Below are positions 7,560-21,901 of a stretch of DNA of 64,000 bases, in pieces. The stretch spans positions 2,108,001-2,172,000 of the forward strand of contig NZ_JAQIIX010000002.1 of assembly GCF_036946495.1 (NCBI RefSeq), read 5' to 3'. Source of the stretch: Mycolicibacterium neoaurum. Lineage in GTDB: Bacteria > Actinomycetota > Actinomycetes > Mycobacteriales > Mycobacteriaceae. Below the pieces are notes generated by a model. It did not search any database, was not told the DNA's origin, and was given only the letters and a program-made list of their open reading frames with translations. Numbering within the stretch: the first letter of the stretch is position 1; each line of letters begins with the position of its first letter. The position numbers were made by a program, and so were the translations under genes.

Positions 7560-9015
7560 CTATTCGGTAGGCCCGGTTTTGGGTGCGGGTGCGGGATCGC
7601 TTGGGGGCGCTCGTTCTCGGTGTGGGTTCGGTGGTGGCATGTCGATGGTGCCGAGTTCGGCGGTGGCCACGGTGAACTGTGGAAAGAACAGCCCACCCTG
7701 GGGTTTGGTGGTGTACACCCGGCCGTTGGGGGCGGTGAGGGTCAGGGTGCCATCGGGGTGTTGGGTGTCGTTCCAGCCGCCGGGTCCGCAGGGGAATGTC
7801 TTGATCAGGTGGTGGATTCGGCAGTACAGCTTGGTGTTCGACGGGTGGGTGGGCCCGTAGGGCCAGGGTGTGGTGTGGTCGATATCGCAGCGTGCCACCG
7901 CCATGGTGCAGCCGGGCCAGCGGCAGGTCAGGTCGCGGCAGTCGACGAAATCGGCCAGCTTGTGCGACGGGTGATAGCCGGGTTCGGTACCCAGATCGGC
8001 GGCCTCGGGTACGGGTCGGATCTTGGCCGCGGGGAGCAGGTCGGCGAGCTGGTCGATGGTGATCGGCCCGTACCCGGGGATCAACGCTGGACGCGGCCTC
8101 TTTGGGCGTGAGGCGGGTTTGTCGGCCGGGCTGCGACGTTCGGTTGTCCTGCTATGCTCCTCGGGGGCCGTCGTGCGGGTTGGCCCCTGCGCGACGTTCA
8201 TCCTGTGCGGCGGCCACTGTGTCGGTCTCCGCGAGCACGTGGATGACGAACTGACCGGTCGGGACCTCGTTACCGGCGGCCGGGCAGTCCTCCCGCCCGC
8301 ACACACACGCGATGCTGGTCGCCCGTAACGCCAGCGCGTCGATGGCGTCGGCGCGGCGCTGGGCGTGGGTGCGCGGATCGTGCGGGCACACGGTGCGGGC
8401 CAGTGCGTCCACGCTCTGGTCGAAGACCGCGCCTTTGGCGGCGTCGATTACACCGTGGATTTCGACCATCCCGTCCCCGATCGGGGTGAGACTGAGGTGG
8501 CGGCGGCGCCGGGTTTCCCGGGCGCGGCGCACCGCGTCGGGGTCGATCTCGATGATCATCCAGTCGATCAGTTCGGCGACCCGTTCATCGGAGAGGGCGT
8601 TCCACGACGGTGCGGCCTCGGCGAGTTGGGTGTCGAGGACGGTGGTGATGTCGGGGTCGGTGAGCAGTGCGCACCGGTGCAGGATGACCCGCAGTATCCG
8701 CAGGTCCACCTCACCGCCGGCGAACACCTCGGCCAATGCCGGGAGCCGGGTGAGCAGGTCGCGGCCCTGGGTGATCAACGTGCAGGCCCGGCCGCGGCTG
8801 ATCCCGAGTTCCGCGCCGAGTTCTGCGGCCACCAGATCCCAGTCATCGACGATCATGTCCTCGCACCGGTGGCCCAACTCGGCCATCCGCGCCAATGCGA
8901 ACCGGCCGGCCGCCAAAATCTTGGCCACTGCCGCGGTGCGTTCGGCGTGCAGCTGATCGCGCGCGGCATCGAGGTGAACCCCCACGCCCGACCGTTCGCT
9001 CATACGTTCGATCAT
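7560..9015 (-). pseudogene. DUF222 / HNH endonuclease (13E12-type) gene with a frameshift
   Basis: The N-terminal DUF222 half (from ATG 9015 to a TAG at 8152-8154) and the C-terminal HNH half (from about 8160 down to 7560) lie in different frames. Together they would encode about 485 residues, the normal size for this family. The HNH half carries CRWPGC, DIDHTTPW and LYCRIHHLIKTF, so the nuclease residues are intact. Removing one base from the five-C run (plus-strand G run 8163-8167) joins the two frames as DGPEEHSR. This could be a real mutation, a sequencing error or a +1 slip at CCC-C. The upstream GTG at 9066 is a less likely start. Related genes occur as multi-copy 13E12 repeats in mycobacteria. 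Confidence 0.8.
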
Positions 9016-9078
9016 GCCACCGGGGTCCGACGGTTCGTGCGAGCGCTCGGGCGGTGCGGGGGTCACCGGCTTGCCGCG

Positions 9079-9546
9079 TCAGCCTTCGGTCGGTCCTCGG
9101 ATGCCCAGGACGGGCTGACGCGGACCGCCGAGATTGAAATCGGGGCACCACGGTGAGTGACCGTCGTCGTCACGCCAGGCGACCTGCATGCCGCGAACGG
9201 GTCCGCCGTGGTAGGCCACCGCCCATCCCATGTGCACATCGGGTGCGCTGACTTCGACGAATTCGGCCACCGAACCGTCCCCGAAAGACATGGTGTCGCC
9301 GGGTACCGGCTCGACCTCGTGCACCATGTAATGCGCCGTCGCGTTCAACAGGCACATGGAACGTTCCGGCGGAAGGCCGGTGATGAGCAGTTCCGGCAGC
9401 CCCGCATCGGCCAAACCGATGGTGTACGCGAACGGCGGATCGGTTTCGACGTATTGCACGGCCCAGCCGTTCTTTCGCGCCAGGCGGCGCAGGACTTCCA
9501 GATAGTCGGCCCGGGTAGCTCCGGGATGATCGCATTGCCAGCACAT
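9079..9546 (-). CDS. DUF4262 domain protein
   Basis: 155 residues from ATG 9546. It begins MCWQCDHP, with a CxxC pair that may bind metal. The DUF4262 pattern follows: FAYTIGLADAGLPELLITGLPPE, then a domain with VEPVPGDTMSFGDG, and WCPDFNLGGPRQPVLG near the end. The biochemical role of the family is not established. It is divergent from an FAD oxidoreductase, with 75 bases between the starts. Confidence 0.8.
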   Translation of the reverse strand: MCWQCDHPGATRADYLEVLRRLARKNGWAVQYVETDPPFAYTIGLADAGLPELLITGLPPERSMCLLNATAHYMVHEVEPVPGDTMSFGDGSVAEFVEVSAPDVHMGWAVAYHGGPVRGMQVAWRDDDGHSPWCPDFNLGGPRQPVLGIRGPTEG

Positions 9547-9621
9547 GATGTGCCCCTTCCGTGAGTGCTTGGGCCTCACCATCCGCCGGACCACCGACAA
9601 CGCGGCTGGCAGAATCGTCAG

Positions 9622-10992
9622 GTGCCCACGATCAACGGTCAGGTATCGCACTGGTTCGACACGCTTCCGACGCCACGGCCCGGGCTGCCGGGTGATCGCG
9701 ATGCCGATGTCTGCATCGTCGGTGCCGGATACACCGGATTGTGGGCTGCCTACTACCTCAAAAAGGCGGACCCGTCCCTGCGGGTCACGGTGCTCGAGGC
9801 GAGATTCGCCGGCTACGGCGCGTCCGGGCGGAACGGCGGTTGGTTGTCCGGCCTGGTTCCGGGGGACCGGAACAGGATGGCGAAAAGCCATGGCCGAGAA
9901 AAGGTCCTGGCATGGCAACAGGCGCTGAACGATGCGGTCGACGAGGTGATCGCCGTCGCGGCCGCCGAGGGCATCGAGGCCGGTGCGATCAAGGGTGGGA
10001 ATCTGGAAATCGCCCGCAACCCCGCTCAGGCCGCCCGGCTGTCCGCCGCGGCCGCCGAGGAGCGCAAGTGGCTCAACGACGTGACCGTGCTGACCAAAGC
10101 GGAAGCGGCGCAACGGATCGACTTCGACGGCATGCTGTCGGCCTATCACAGCCCGCACTGTGCGCGTATCCAACCTGCTGCGCTGGTGCGGGGTCTGGCG
10201 GACACCGTCGAACGCCTCGGTGTCGCACTCTACGAGCGGTCACCGGTCCACGAGATCGCCCAGGGTCGCGCCGTGACCGTGAGCGGAACCGTGCGGGCGC
10301 CCATCGTGCTGCGCGCCACCGAAGGATTCACCTCGGCGCTGCCGGGCCTGCACCGGCGCTGGCTACCCATGAACAGCTCGATGATTGCCACCGAGCCCAT
10401 ACCCGCCGAGCTGTGGGATGAGATCGGTTGGGAAGAAAGGGAACTCGTCGGCGATACCGCGCATGGCTTCTTCTACGCCCAGCGCACCGTCGACGACCGG
10501 ATCGCCATCGGCGGCCGCAGTGTGCCCTACCGGTTCGGTTCGCGCACCGACAATGACGGCCGGGTGCCGGCGCGCACCATCCGATCGCTGACCGAGGTGC
10601 TGCACTCACTGCTGCCTCAGGTGCGGCAGGTTCCCATCGCGCATGGGTGGTGTGGGGTGCTGGCGGTACCGCGGGACTGGGAGGCCGGGGTGGCGCTGGA
10701 TCGCGCGAGCGGTCTCGGCTGGGCGGGCGGATATGTCGGGCACGGGGTGACCGCCACCAACCTGGCCGGGCGAACGTTGGCCGACCTGGTCCTGGGACAC
10801 CGCACCGATCGCACCCGGTTGCCGTGGGTCGGCCACCAATCTCGCAACTGGGAACCCGAACCACTGCGTTGGCTCGGGGTCCGGGGTCTCTATACCGCGT
10901 ACAAGCTGGCCGACCGGCACGAAGCGCGCAGCGGATCGGCGGCAACGTCGCCGATCGCGCGGGTGGCCGATTTGATCACCCGCAAACCCTAG
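9622..10992 (+). CDS. FAD-dependent oxidoreductase, DAO (glycine/D-amino acid oxidase) family
   Basis: 456 residues from GTG 9622. It has a GxGxxG dinucleotide motif VGAGYTG (33-39) with the acidic end of the fold in VTVLEA, then GASGRNGGW, typical of the DadA/gamma-glutamylputrescine oxidase group. Later features are IAIGGRSVPYR and a C-terminal GWAGGYVGHGVTATNLAGRTLADLVLG, which closes the FAD site. It probably oxidises an amine or amino acid. The 3' end overlaps the convergent SRPBCC gene by four bases. Confidence 0.87.
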   Translation: MPTINGQVSHWFDTLPTPRPGLPGDRDADVCIVGAGYTGLWAAYYLKKADPSLRVTVLEARFAGYGASGRNGGWLSGLVPGDRNRMAKSHGREKVLAWQQALNDAVDEVIAVAAAEGIEAGAIKGGNLEIARNPAQAARLSAAAAEERKWLNDVTVLTKAEAAQRIDFDGMLSAYHSPHCARIQPAALVRGLADTVERLGVALYERSPVHEIAQGRAVTVSGTVRAPIVLRATEGFTSALPGLHRRWLPMNSSMIATEPIPAELWDEIGWEERELVGDTAHGFFYAQRTVDDRIAIGGRSVPYRFGSRTDNDGRVPARTIRSLTEVLHSLLPQVRQVPIAHGWCGVLAVPRDWEAGVALDRASGLGWAGGYVGHGVTATNLAGRTLADLVLGHRTDRTRLPWVGHQSRNWEPEPLRWLGVRGLYTAYKLADRHEARSGSAATSPIARVADLITRKP

Positions 10993-11444
10993 GCTTCCGC
11001 GCGCTCCTTGAGGCGCTGCAAGGTCAGCCGGATGTGTTCGGCGTTGGCGTTGTCGCGGTCACTCACGCCGGTTACCAGACCGGCGACCTTCTTGAACCAC
11101 CCGGCGCGTCGATCCCACACCGATTCGGTGACCGTGCATCCGCCCTCGGCGGCGACGATGTCGTAGCGCCAGTGCGCGATCGGCAGCATCGCCGACTTCA
11201 CGTCGAAGGCGAAGGCGCTACCGGGATCGGCCGCGGTGACGGTGCAGGTGGTGCTCCAGGATTTCGCACCGTTGCTGTTCTGCCCCTTGAACACCGCGCC
11301 GGGTGTGGCCGCGGTCCCCTTCGTCCACGACATGGTGTGCACTTCCTCGGCCAGCGACGCCATCGTCGGCAAGTCGGTGATCAGCGAGTAGACCGCGGCC
11401 GGCTCGGCGGCGATGGTGACGGACGCTTGAACCGGTGCACTCAT
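10989..11444 (-). CDS. SRPBCC (polyketide cyclase/START-like) family protein
   Basis: 151 residues. The start SAPVQASVTIAAEPAAVYSLITDLPTMASLA is the hallmark beginning of SRPBCC proteins, which form a deep hydrophobic pocket between a beta-grip and a long C-terminal helix (here NANAEHIRLTLQRLKERAEA). Many mycobacterial copies bind lipids or act in small-molecule metabolism. No catalytic residue can be assigned. Confidence 0.85.
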   Translation of the reverse strand: MSAPVQASVTIAAEPAAVYSLITDLPTMASLAEEVHTMSWTKGTAATPGAVFKGQNSNGAKSWSTTCTVTAADPGSAFAFDVKSAMLPIAHWRYDIVAAEGGCTVTESVWDRRAGWFKKVAGLVTGVSDRDNANAEHIRLTLQRLKERAEA

Positions 11445-11508
11445 GCAGCGATCGTAACGACCGACCGGTGACGGGAATCACGTGCGTGGTTGCGATGTTG
11501 AAGGTGCC

Positions 11509-11868
11509 ATGACAGTGCGGCAACCGATGCAGCCGAGCTCCGAGCACCCGATCACCATCACGCCGACCGGACGGCGCGTCACCGTCAGCGTGGGCGATAC
11601 CGTGGTCGCCCGGACCGAGGACGCGCTGACCCTGCAGGAGGCGAGCTATCCGCCGGTCCAATACATCCCCCTGGCCGACGTCGATCCCGCCGTGCTCTCC
11701 GCCAGCGAGACCACCACCTACTGCCCCTACAAGGGCGACGCGAACTACTACAACGTCGGCGAGGTGCCCGACGTCATCTGGACCTATCAGCAGCCTTACC
11801 CTGCGGTCGCCGACATCGCCGGCCGGGTCGCCTTCTACCCGGACAAGGCGCGGATAGAACTGGCCTAG
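11509..11868 (+). CDS. DUF427 domain protein
   Basis: 119 residues. It contains the DUF427 core VTVSVGDTVVARTEDALTLQE, then YIPLADVD and SETTTYCPYKGDANYYNV. The domain is a small beta-barrel of unknown function, common in actinobacteria. Its TAG stop forms part of the TAGATT -10 element of the next gene. Confidence 0.88.
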   Translation: MTVRQPMQPSSEHPITITPTGRRVTVSVGDTVVARTEDALTLQEASYPPVQYIPLADVDPAVLSASETTTYCPYKGDANYYNVGEVPDVIWTYQQPYPAVADIAGRVAFYPDKARIELA

Positions 11869-11878
11869 ATTAGGTGGC
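11866..11878 (+). promoter_or_regulatory. Leaderless -10 element made from an upstream stop codon
   Basis: TAGATT at 11866-11871 is seven bases before GTG 11879. The first three bases are the stop codon of the DUF427 gene. Confidence 0.45.
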
Positions 11879-12775
11879 GTGCCGTCCGCCACGCTGAGGT
11901 TCGACGGGCCCGTCAGTCCCGGTCTGACGCTGGCCCCATTGCGGCGCGGCGGTTCAGACCCGTGCTTCCAGATCGTCGGCACCGACACCTGGCGGACGTC
12001 GCTGATGCGCACCGGGCCGGTCACCGCCCGCATCGCCAAGACCGCCGTCGACACCGTGGAATGCGAGGCGTGGGGAGACGGGGCGGCTGAGTTCATCGAC
12101 GGTCTGCCCGCCTTGCTGGGCGTCGAGGACGACAATGCCGGGTTCTCACCTGCCGACCCCACGCTCGCCGCGGCGCATCGGCGGGTGCCACACCTGCGGC
12201 TGGGCCGCACCGGCCGCGTGCTGGAGGCCCTGATCCCGGCGATCATCGAACAGCGGGTGTACGGCAAGGACGCGTTCCGGGCGTGGCGCATCCTGACCAC
12301 GAAGTTCGGCCAGCCCGCCCCGGGGCCCGCGCCGGCCGGTATGCGGGTCCCGCCGAGCGCGGAGGTGTGGCGGCGCATTCCGTCCTGGGAGTTCCATCTG
12401 GCCAACGTGGACCCAGGGCGAGCCAGGACCGTGGTCGGCTGTGCACAGCGTGGTGAGGCCTTGGAGCGATTGAGCGCCGCGCAGGCGGTGCGCGGGCTGA
12501 GATCGCTGCCAGGCGTGGGGATATGGACCGCGGCCGAAACCGTGCAGCGCGCATTCGGTGATGCGGACGAGATCTCGGTCGGCGATTATCACCTCGCGAC
12601 GACGGTCGGAATGAGCCTGCTCGGGGTCCCGATCGACGATGCGGCGATGGTGGAGTTGCTGGAGCCTTTGCGGCCGCATCGTCAGCGCGCGGTGCGGCTG
12701 CTCTATGCCAGCGGGCTCGCCATCAATCCGCGCCGGGCACCGAGGCAAGCCATTCCTAACCTGCGCGCGCTCTGA
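11879..12775 (+). CDS. DNA-3-methyladenine glycosylase, AlkA-like (HhH-GPD)
   Basis: 298 residues from a leaderless GTG. It contains a helix-hairpin-helix LPGVGIWTA (about 210-218) followed by VGDYHLA with the catalytic Asp236, the HhH-GPD signature. IEQRVYGKDAFRAW forms the preceding domain. It should excise alkylated purines from DNA, feeding base-excision repair. There is no N-terminal Ada domain, unlike the fused Ada-AlkA proteins of some mycobacteria. Confidence 0.87.
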   Translation: MPSATLRFDGPVSPGLTLAPLRRGGSDPCFQIVGTDTWRTSLMRTGPVTARIAKTAVDTVECEAWGDGAAEFIDGLPALLGVEDDNAGFSPADPTLAAAHRRVPHLRLGRTGRVLEALIPAIIEQRVYGKDAFRAWRILTTKFGQPAPGPAPAGMRVPPSAEVWRRIPSWEFHLANVDPGRARTVVGCAQRGEALERLSAAQAVRGLRSLPGVGIWTAAETVQRAFGDADEISVGDYHLATTVGMSLLGVPIDDAAMVELLEPLRPHRQRAVRLLYASGLAINPRRAPRQAIPNLRAL

Positions 12776-12867
12776 TCGAACGGTGATTACCGGGCGGCAC
12801 GGTTGGGTAAACGACCGTCAGGCACGTCGATGCCGAAGACACCATGACGTCACGCGAAGGAGCGACC

Positions 12868-13407
12868 ATGACCTCGTTCACCATCCCCGGGCTGTCCGAC
12901 AAGCAGGGCAGCGAGGTGGCCGAACTGCTGCAGAAGCAACTCAGCCGCTACAACGACCTGCACCTGACCCTCAAGCATGTGCACTGGAATGTGGTCGGGC
13001 CGAACTTCATCGGTGTGCACGAGATGATCGACCCGCAGGTCGACCTCGTTCGCGGGTACGCCGATGAAGTGGCCGAACGTATTGCGGCACTGGGCGCGTC
13101 GCCGCTCGGAACGCCTGGTGCGATCATCAACGACCGCAGCTGGGACGACTATTCGGTGAACCGCGACAAGGTGCAGGCCCATCTGGCGGCCCTCGACCTG
13201 GTCTATACCGGGATCATCGAGGACACTCGCAAGAACATCGAACGCCTCGATGACATCGACCTCGTCTCCCAGGACATGCTCATCGGCCACGCCGGCGAGC
13301 TGGAGAAGTTCCAGTGGTTCGTCCGCGCGCACCTGGAGAGTGCCGGTGGCACTCTTGTGCACGAAGGGAAGTCGACCGAAAAGGGTGCGGCTGACCAAGC
13401 CCGCTGA
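12868..13407 (+). CDS. dps: Dps family DNA-binding ferritin
   Basis: 179 residues from ATG 12868, with GAAGGAG as the ribosome site; an upstream ATG at 12844 is in frame but poorly placed. Ferroxidase residues match the M. smegmatis Dps1 arrangement: His39, His51, Asp66 and Glu70 (KHVHWNVVG, HEMID, YADEVAE). The C-terminal tail is shorter and less basic than in Dps1, ending STEKGAADQAR. It oxidises and stores iron in a dodecamer and protects DNA in stationary phase. Confidence 0.94.
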   Translation: MTSFTIPGLSDKQGSEVAELLQKQLSRYNDLHLTLKHVHWNVVGPNFIGVHEMIDPQVDLVRGYADEVAERIAALGASPLGTPGAIINDRSWDDYSVNRDKVQAHLAALDLVYTGIIEDTRKNIERLDDIDLVSQDMLIGHAGELEKFQWFVRAHLESAGGTLVHEGKSTEKGAADQAR

Positions 13408-13413
13408 CCGCTT

Positions 13414-14196
13414 TCAGCGGGCGTCGAGCTGGTCGTCGCGCACCGGGCGATCGGCGAGTTCCTCTGCGACACCGAACAACAGCGGATAGGCGACCCCGGC
13501 TATTGCCGCTCCCAACAGCGGGGCAAGCCAGAACAACCAGAGTTGGCTCGGCGCTCCATCGGCGTTGAACAGCGCGACGCCGGTGGAGCGCGCAGGGTTC
13601 ACCGAAGTGTTCGAGATCGGGATCGATATCAGGTGGATCAGGGTGAGCGTCAAACCGATTGCCAGCCCGGCAAATCCCTTCGGCGCGCGGTCATCGGTGG
13701 AGCCGAGGATGACTAACAGGAAGATGAAGGTCAGCACTACTTCGGCGATGAGCACGGACCACAGGGAGTATCCACCGGGTGAGTGCACACCGTAGCCGTT
13801 CGCGGCCATGTTGCCGGTGGCGCTCCATTCCGGTAGGCCGCTGGCGATCGCGTAGATGACTGCGCCGCCGGCGAATCCGCCGATCACTTGGACCACCCAG
13901 TAGGGTAACACTGCGGTCCACTCCACACGTTTGGCCAATGCCGCACCCAGCGTCACCGCGGGATTGAAATGCCCGCCGGAGATGGTGCCGAAGGCGTACA
14001 CCCCGGTGAGCACCGTGAGCCCGAAGGCCAATGCGACGCCGAGGAAGCCGATTCCCAGTGACACGCCGTCGTCGGCGAGGAACTTGGCGGCGAATACGGC
14101 GCTGCCGCAGCCGCCGAGGACGAGCCAGAAGGTTCCGATGAACTCGGCTGCGAGTCGATGTGTCATCGTGGGTTTGGACATGGCGGTTGTGGACAT
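13414..14196 (-). CDS. aqpZ: Aquaporin Z-type water channel
   Basis: 260 residues with six predicted membrane segments and both NPA boxes (HFNPAVTLG at 78-80; SVNPARSTG at 200-202). Selectivity-filter residues match E. coli AqpZ: Phe58, His188 and Arg203, with the LIHLISIPISNTSVNPAR stretch conserved. Water rather than glycerol should therefore be the main permeant. ATG 14196 has a TAGGAGCGG ribosome site. It converges with dps, with seven bases between the stops. Confidence 0.93.
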   Translation of the reverse strand: MSTTAMSKPTMTHRLAAEFIGTFWLVLGGCGSAVFAAKFLADDGVSLGIGFLGVALAFGLTVLTGVYAFGTISGGHFNPAVTLGAALAKRVEWTAVLPYWVVQVIGGFAGGAVIYAIASGLPEWSATGNMAANGYGVHSPGGYSLWSVLIAEVVLTFIFLLVILGSTDDRAPKGFAGLAIGLTLTLIHLISIPISNTSVNPARSTGVALFNADGAPSQLWLFWLAPLLGAAIAGVAYPLLFGVAEELADRPVRDDQLDAR

Positions 14197-14255
14197 GGTG
14201 CCGCTCCTAGGTCGGGCAACAGCTGATTCGCCGAGAGTCCCACCGCGGGCGCGCT

Positions 14256-14279
14256 GATCGGATCGGTTGAGATCCGATC
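14256..14279. repeat. 8-bp inverted repeat upstream of aqpZ
   Basis: GATCGGAT-N8-ATCCGATC is a perfect 8-8-8 inverted repeat, 60 bases upstream of the aqpZ start and 49 bases beyond the thioesterase stop. It could be an operator for the aquaporin gene or a terminator for the upstream gene. Confidence 0.4.
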
Positions 14280-14327
14280 GCTTCGCAATGGAGACGCGGC
14301 GCCGCCGAATCTCCACCGTCGCGTGAT

Positions 14328-15149
14328 CTAGTCCCGGTAGGCCGTCAGGCGAGCGGTCAGCGCCAACCGGCCGTCGGCGTCGAAACCCTGGGCCTCGGCC
14401 ACTCCACTGCTGCGCCCGGCGTGCAGCGCGGTCCCGCGGTAATGAGCCTGACCGCCGCCGATCAGGCGGCGCAGATAGTTGATCCGCAGCGACGCGGTGT
14501 GCAGTGGTCGCTGTGCAGGGTCGGTGTTCAGTGCAGCGGCGGACACCAATTCCAGGCCGGCGGCCACGATTCCGCCGTGCACGGCGCCGAGGTGATTGTT
14601 GATCGCCGGGTGCGCGTGCTGCCGAAGCACGCGTGCGCCGCCCGACTCAGCTCCGGCCTCGGCCACCTCGACGGCCAGCAGATCGCCGAGTTCGGTCGGC
14701 AGAATCGTGTCCGGTCCCGGCTCGGGAGCGGGCAGATCCGCATTGCCCGAAGCGGCTTCGATGTAGAAGGACCGTATCGTGGCGTGCCCGATCGGCCGGC
14801 CGTCGTGCGTGAGGTCGCATACCGACAGTGAGGTTCCGGCGGGGACGCCGAGCGTCCGACTGGTTGCCATGATCGGTGCGGCGTGATCGGCAGCCAGCGT
14901 GTGCTGTGCGCCCGGGCAGAACTCGATTGTCAGCTCGCTGGTTACCGTCCAATGGTCGTCAGGCCGGCGAGCATGGTTGGGGTAGCCGGCAATGTGATCG
15001 ACCAGAACTCCCACGGCTGCCAGGCTCGGTGCCCCGGTGAACGGATTGCGCCAGGCCTCGACCGGCAGGGCGGCCGAATAGGTGGTCGGTCCCTGCTCGA
15101 CATCGCATATGCCGAAGCGACCGACCGGAGTGTTCAGTGGGTATGACAT
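14328..15149 (-). CDS. Double hot-dog acyl-CoA thioesterase-like protein
   Basis: 273 residues from ATG 15149 (a GTG lies one codon upstream). The C-terminal half reads INNHLGAVHGGIVAAGLELVSAAAL followed by TASLRINYLRRL, the PaaI-like hot-dog signature with the HGG turn. The N-terminal half (GVLVDHIAGYPN, TSELTIEFCPGA) looks like a second, degenerate hot-dog. It likely hydrolyses an acyl-CoA thioester, substrate unknown. Confidence 0.78.
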   Translation of the reverse strand: MSYPLNTPVGRFGICDVEQGPTTYSAALPVEAWRNPFTGAPSLAAVGVLVDHIAGYPNHARRPDDHWTVTSELTIEFCPGAQHTLAADHAAPIMATSRTLGVPAGTSLSVCDLTHDGRPIGHATIRSFYIEAASGNADLPAPEPGPDTILPTELGDLLAVEVAEAGAESGGARVLRQHAHPAINNHLGAVHGGIVAAGLELVSAAALNTDPAQRPLHTASLRINYLRRLIGGGQAHYRGTALHAGRSSGVAEAQGFDADGRLALTARLTAYRD

Positions 15150-15637
15150 CACCGATCAGCTTCACCCGGTCCGACGAGGGTCATACCACCTGGGGGTATG
15201 CGCGGCTCGGCCGTCGGGCATTTCTAAGAATCTGGCTAGTCTTTGAGCAAATTAATGCATCATCAAAACCACAGTTCAGGATAATATATGCCCACTGTAG
15301 CAAACATTTAAGCAGAGGGTGTATAGCAGGGCCGCGGGGGACGGTCCGTGCGCGGCAGCCCGTTGCATGACGAAAAGTGCTGGCGCACAGGATGATTGAG
15401 TGATCCGGAGGTTGGCTGCGCCGGTCCGAATGAAAAGGGGGCAAATAGTCTAGTTAGGTCTGGCTAAGTTGGCATGCCTTGCGGTCTTTGTCATATCGTT
15501 TTGGCAACTTGTGGCGAGTGGGTAAACGCCGTCGTTCAGTGCTGCACGAAGGCGCCGCGAACGCCAGGCCACTGGTAGCTGCCGACAGTGGACGCCGATT
15601 CACGCAGGCATGAGAGTAAGGGTCAGGTGGATTACCG
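15150..15637. other. 488-bp intergenic region before gltB
   Basis: No supportable gene. Bases 15230-15310 are strikingly AT-rich for this genome. An IdeR-like 13/19 match (TTAGGTCTGGCTAAGTTGG) lies at 15454-15472. The gltB promoter must be here, but I cannot place its -10. Short open frames in this stretch have poor codon usage and no ribosome sites. Confidence 0.5.
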
Positions 15638-20228
<4,591 letters not shown>

Positions 20229-20236
<8 letters not shown>

Positions 20237-21695
20237 TCCGAGCGGTTTCCTCAAGCACACCGTCCGTCAGACGCCGGCGCGGCGGCCGGTCGACCTGCGC
20301 CTGAAGGACTGGAAAGAGGTCTACGAGGAGTTCGACCACGAGACCCTGCAGGTGCAGGCGTCGCGGTGCATGGACTGCGGTATTCCGTTCTGTCACAACG
20401 GTTGTCCCCTGGGTAACTTGATTCCCGAGTGGAACGATCTGGTGTACCGGGACCGCTGGCGCGACGGTATCGAGCGGCTGCACGCCACCAACAACTTCCC
20501 GGAATTCACCGGCCGGCTGTGTCCCGCGCCGTGCGAGGCGTCCTGTGTGCTGGGAATCAACCAGGATCCGGTGACCATCAAGCAGGTCGAGGTCGAGCTG
20601 ATCGACAACGCCTTCGACGAGGGTTGGGTCACTCCCATGGTCCCGACCGTCCGGACGATGAAGAAGGTCGCTGTCGTCGGCTCCGGCCCGGCCGGGCTGG
20701 CCGCCGCGCAGCAGTTGACCCGGGCCGGTCACAGCGTCACGGTGTTCGAACGTGCTGACCGGATCGGCGGGTTGCTGCGCTACGGGATTCCCGAGTTCAA
20801 GATGGAGAAGCGCCATATCGACCGCCGGCTGGAGCAGATGGCGGCCGAAGGGACGCAGTTCCGCACGGGCGTGAACGTCGGCGTGGACATCACCGTCGAG
20901 CAGTTGGACGAGGAGTACGACGCCGTCGTGCTCGCCGGCGGTGCCACCGCCTGGCGCGACCTGCCGATCCCCGGTCGCGAACTCGACGGCATCCACCAGG
21001 CGATGGAGTACCTGCCGTGGGCCAACCGCCTGCAGCAGGGTGATGACGTGGCCGGAGCGGACGGCGAACCGCCGATCACCGCCAAGGGCAAGAAGGTCGT
21101 CATCATCGGCGGCGGCGACACCGGTGCCGACTGCCTGGGCACCGCGCACCGCCAGGGTGCGGCGAGCGTCCACCAGTTCGAGATCATGCCGCGCCCGCCG
21201 GAGACGCGGGCCGAGTCGACCCCGTGGCCGACCTACCCGCTGATGTATCGGGTGGCTTCGGCGCACGAGGAGGGCGGCGAGCGCGTCTTCTCGGTCAATA
21301 CCGAAGAGTTCGTCGGAACCGACGGCCGGGTGAACTCGCTGAAGGTGCACGAGGTGCAGATGAAGGCCGGGAAGTTCGAGAAGGTCGAGGGTTCGGACTT
21401 CGAACTCGAGGCCGATATCGTCTTCCTGGCGATGGGCTTCGTGGGCCCCGAGCGCGAGGGCCTGCTCACCGACCTCGGAGTCGAGCTGACCGATCGCGGC
21501 AACGTCGCCCGCGACAAGGACTTCCAGACCAATGTTCCCGGCGTCTTCGTGGCCGGTGACATGGGTCGTGGGCAGTCCCTCATCGTGTGGGCGATCGCCG
21601 AGGGCCGCGCCGCCGCGGCCGGTGTCGACCGTTACCTGATGGGTGAGTCGGCGCTGCCGCGACCGATTGCGCCGACGGCGGCGCCACAGCGATAA
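20229..21695 (+). CDS. gltD: Glutamate synthase small subunit (beta)
   Basis: 488 residues from GTG 20229, inside the end of gltB. Two cysteine clusters bind 4Fe-4S centres: C47MDC-GIPFC-HNGC59 and the later CPAPCEASC. FAD and NADPH sites follow, with VVGSGPAGLAAAQQL and IIGGGDTGADCLG. It takes electrons from NADPH and passes them to GltB. The stop is followed by a hairpin-rich stretch. Confidence 0.98.
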
Positions 21696-21777
21696 GAGTC
21701 GGTCTGGAGGCCATGCCGTCGGAGCGGTAGCTACTACCGTCAGATCACATCAGCAACATCAGTCACACAGGAAACAT

Positions 21778-21900
21778 CCGATTTTTAATCGGCGTGCCGG
21801 TTGGTGTTAGCCGCGTCACAGGTGTCTAATGGCTGCACAGGGGTCGTCGGAGTAAAGTGACCCCACGGTGCAGCTATTCGCCGACCGTAGGAGTTCCTAC
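21778..21900 (+). ncRNA. Candidate structured leader with three hairpins
   Basis: Three stems in a row: CCGATT-TTT-AATCGG at 21778-21792; a two-part stem with outer arms GCTGCAC 21832-21838 / GTGCAGC 21868-21874 and inner arms GGGGTC 21840-21845 / GACCCC 21859-21864; and GTAGGA-GT-TCCTAC at 21887-21900. The last stem includes the AGGAG ribosome site of the small ORF at 21902. It could gate translation of that ORF or be a processed end of the gltBD mRNA. No known RNA family is recognised. Confidence 0.4.
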
Positions 21901-21901
21901 C

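Noticed and set aside
12845..12852. TGACGTCA-like palindrome upstream of dps
   Set aside because: Only eight bases, expected by chance, and no known bacterial regulator fits.
15181..15444. Short frames in the AT-rich stretch before gltB
   Set aside because: Codon use unlike the genome, no ribosome site; more likely promoter or decayed sequence.
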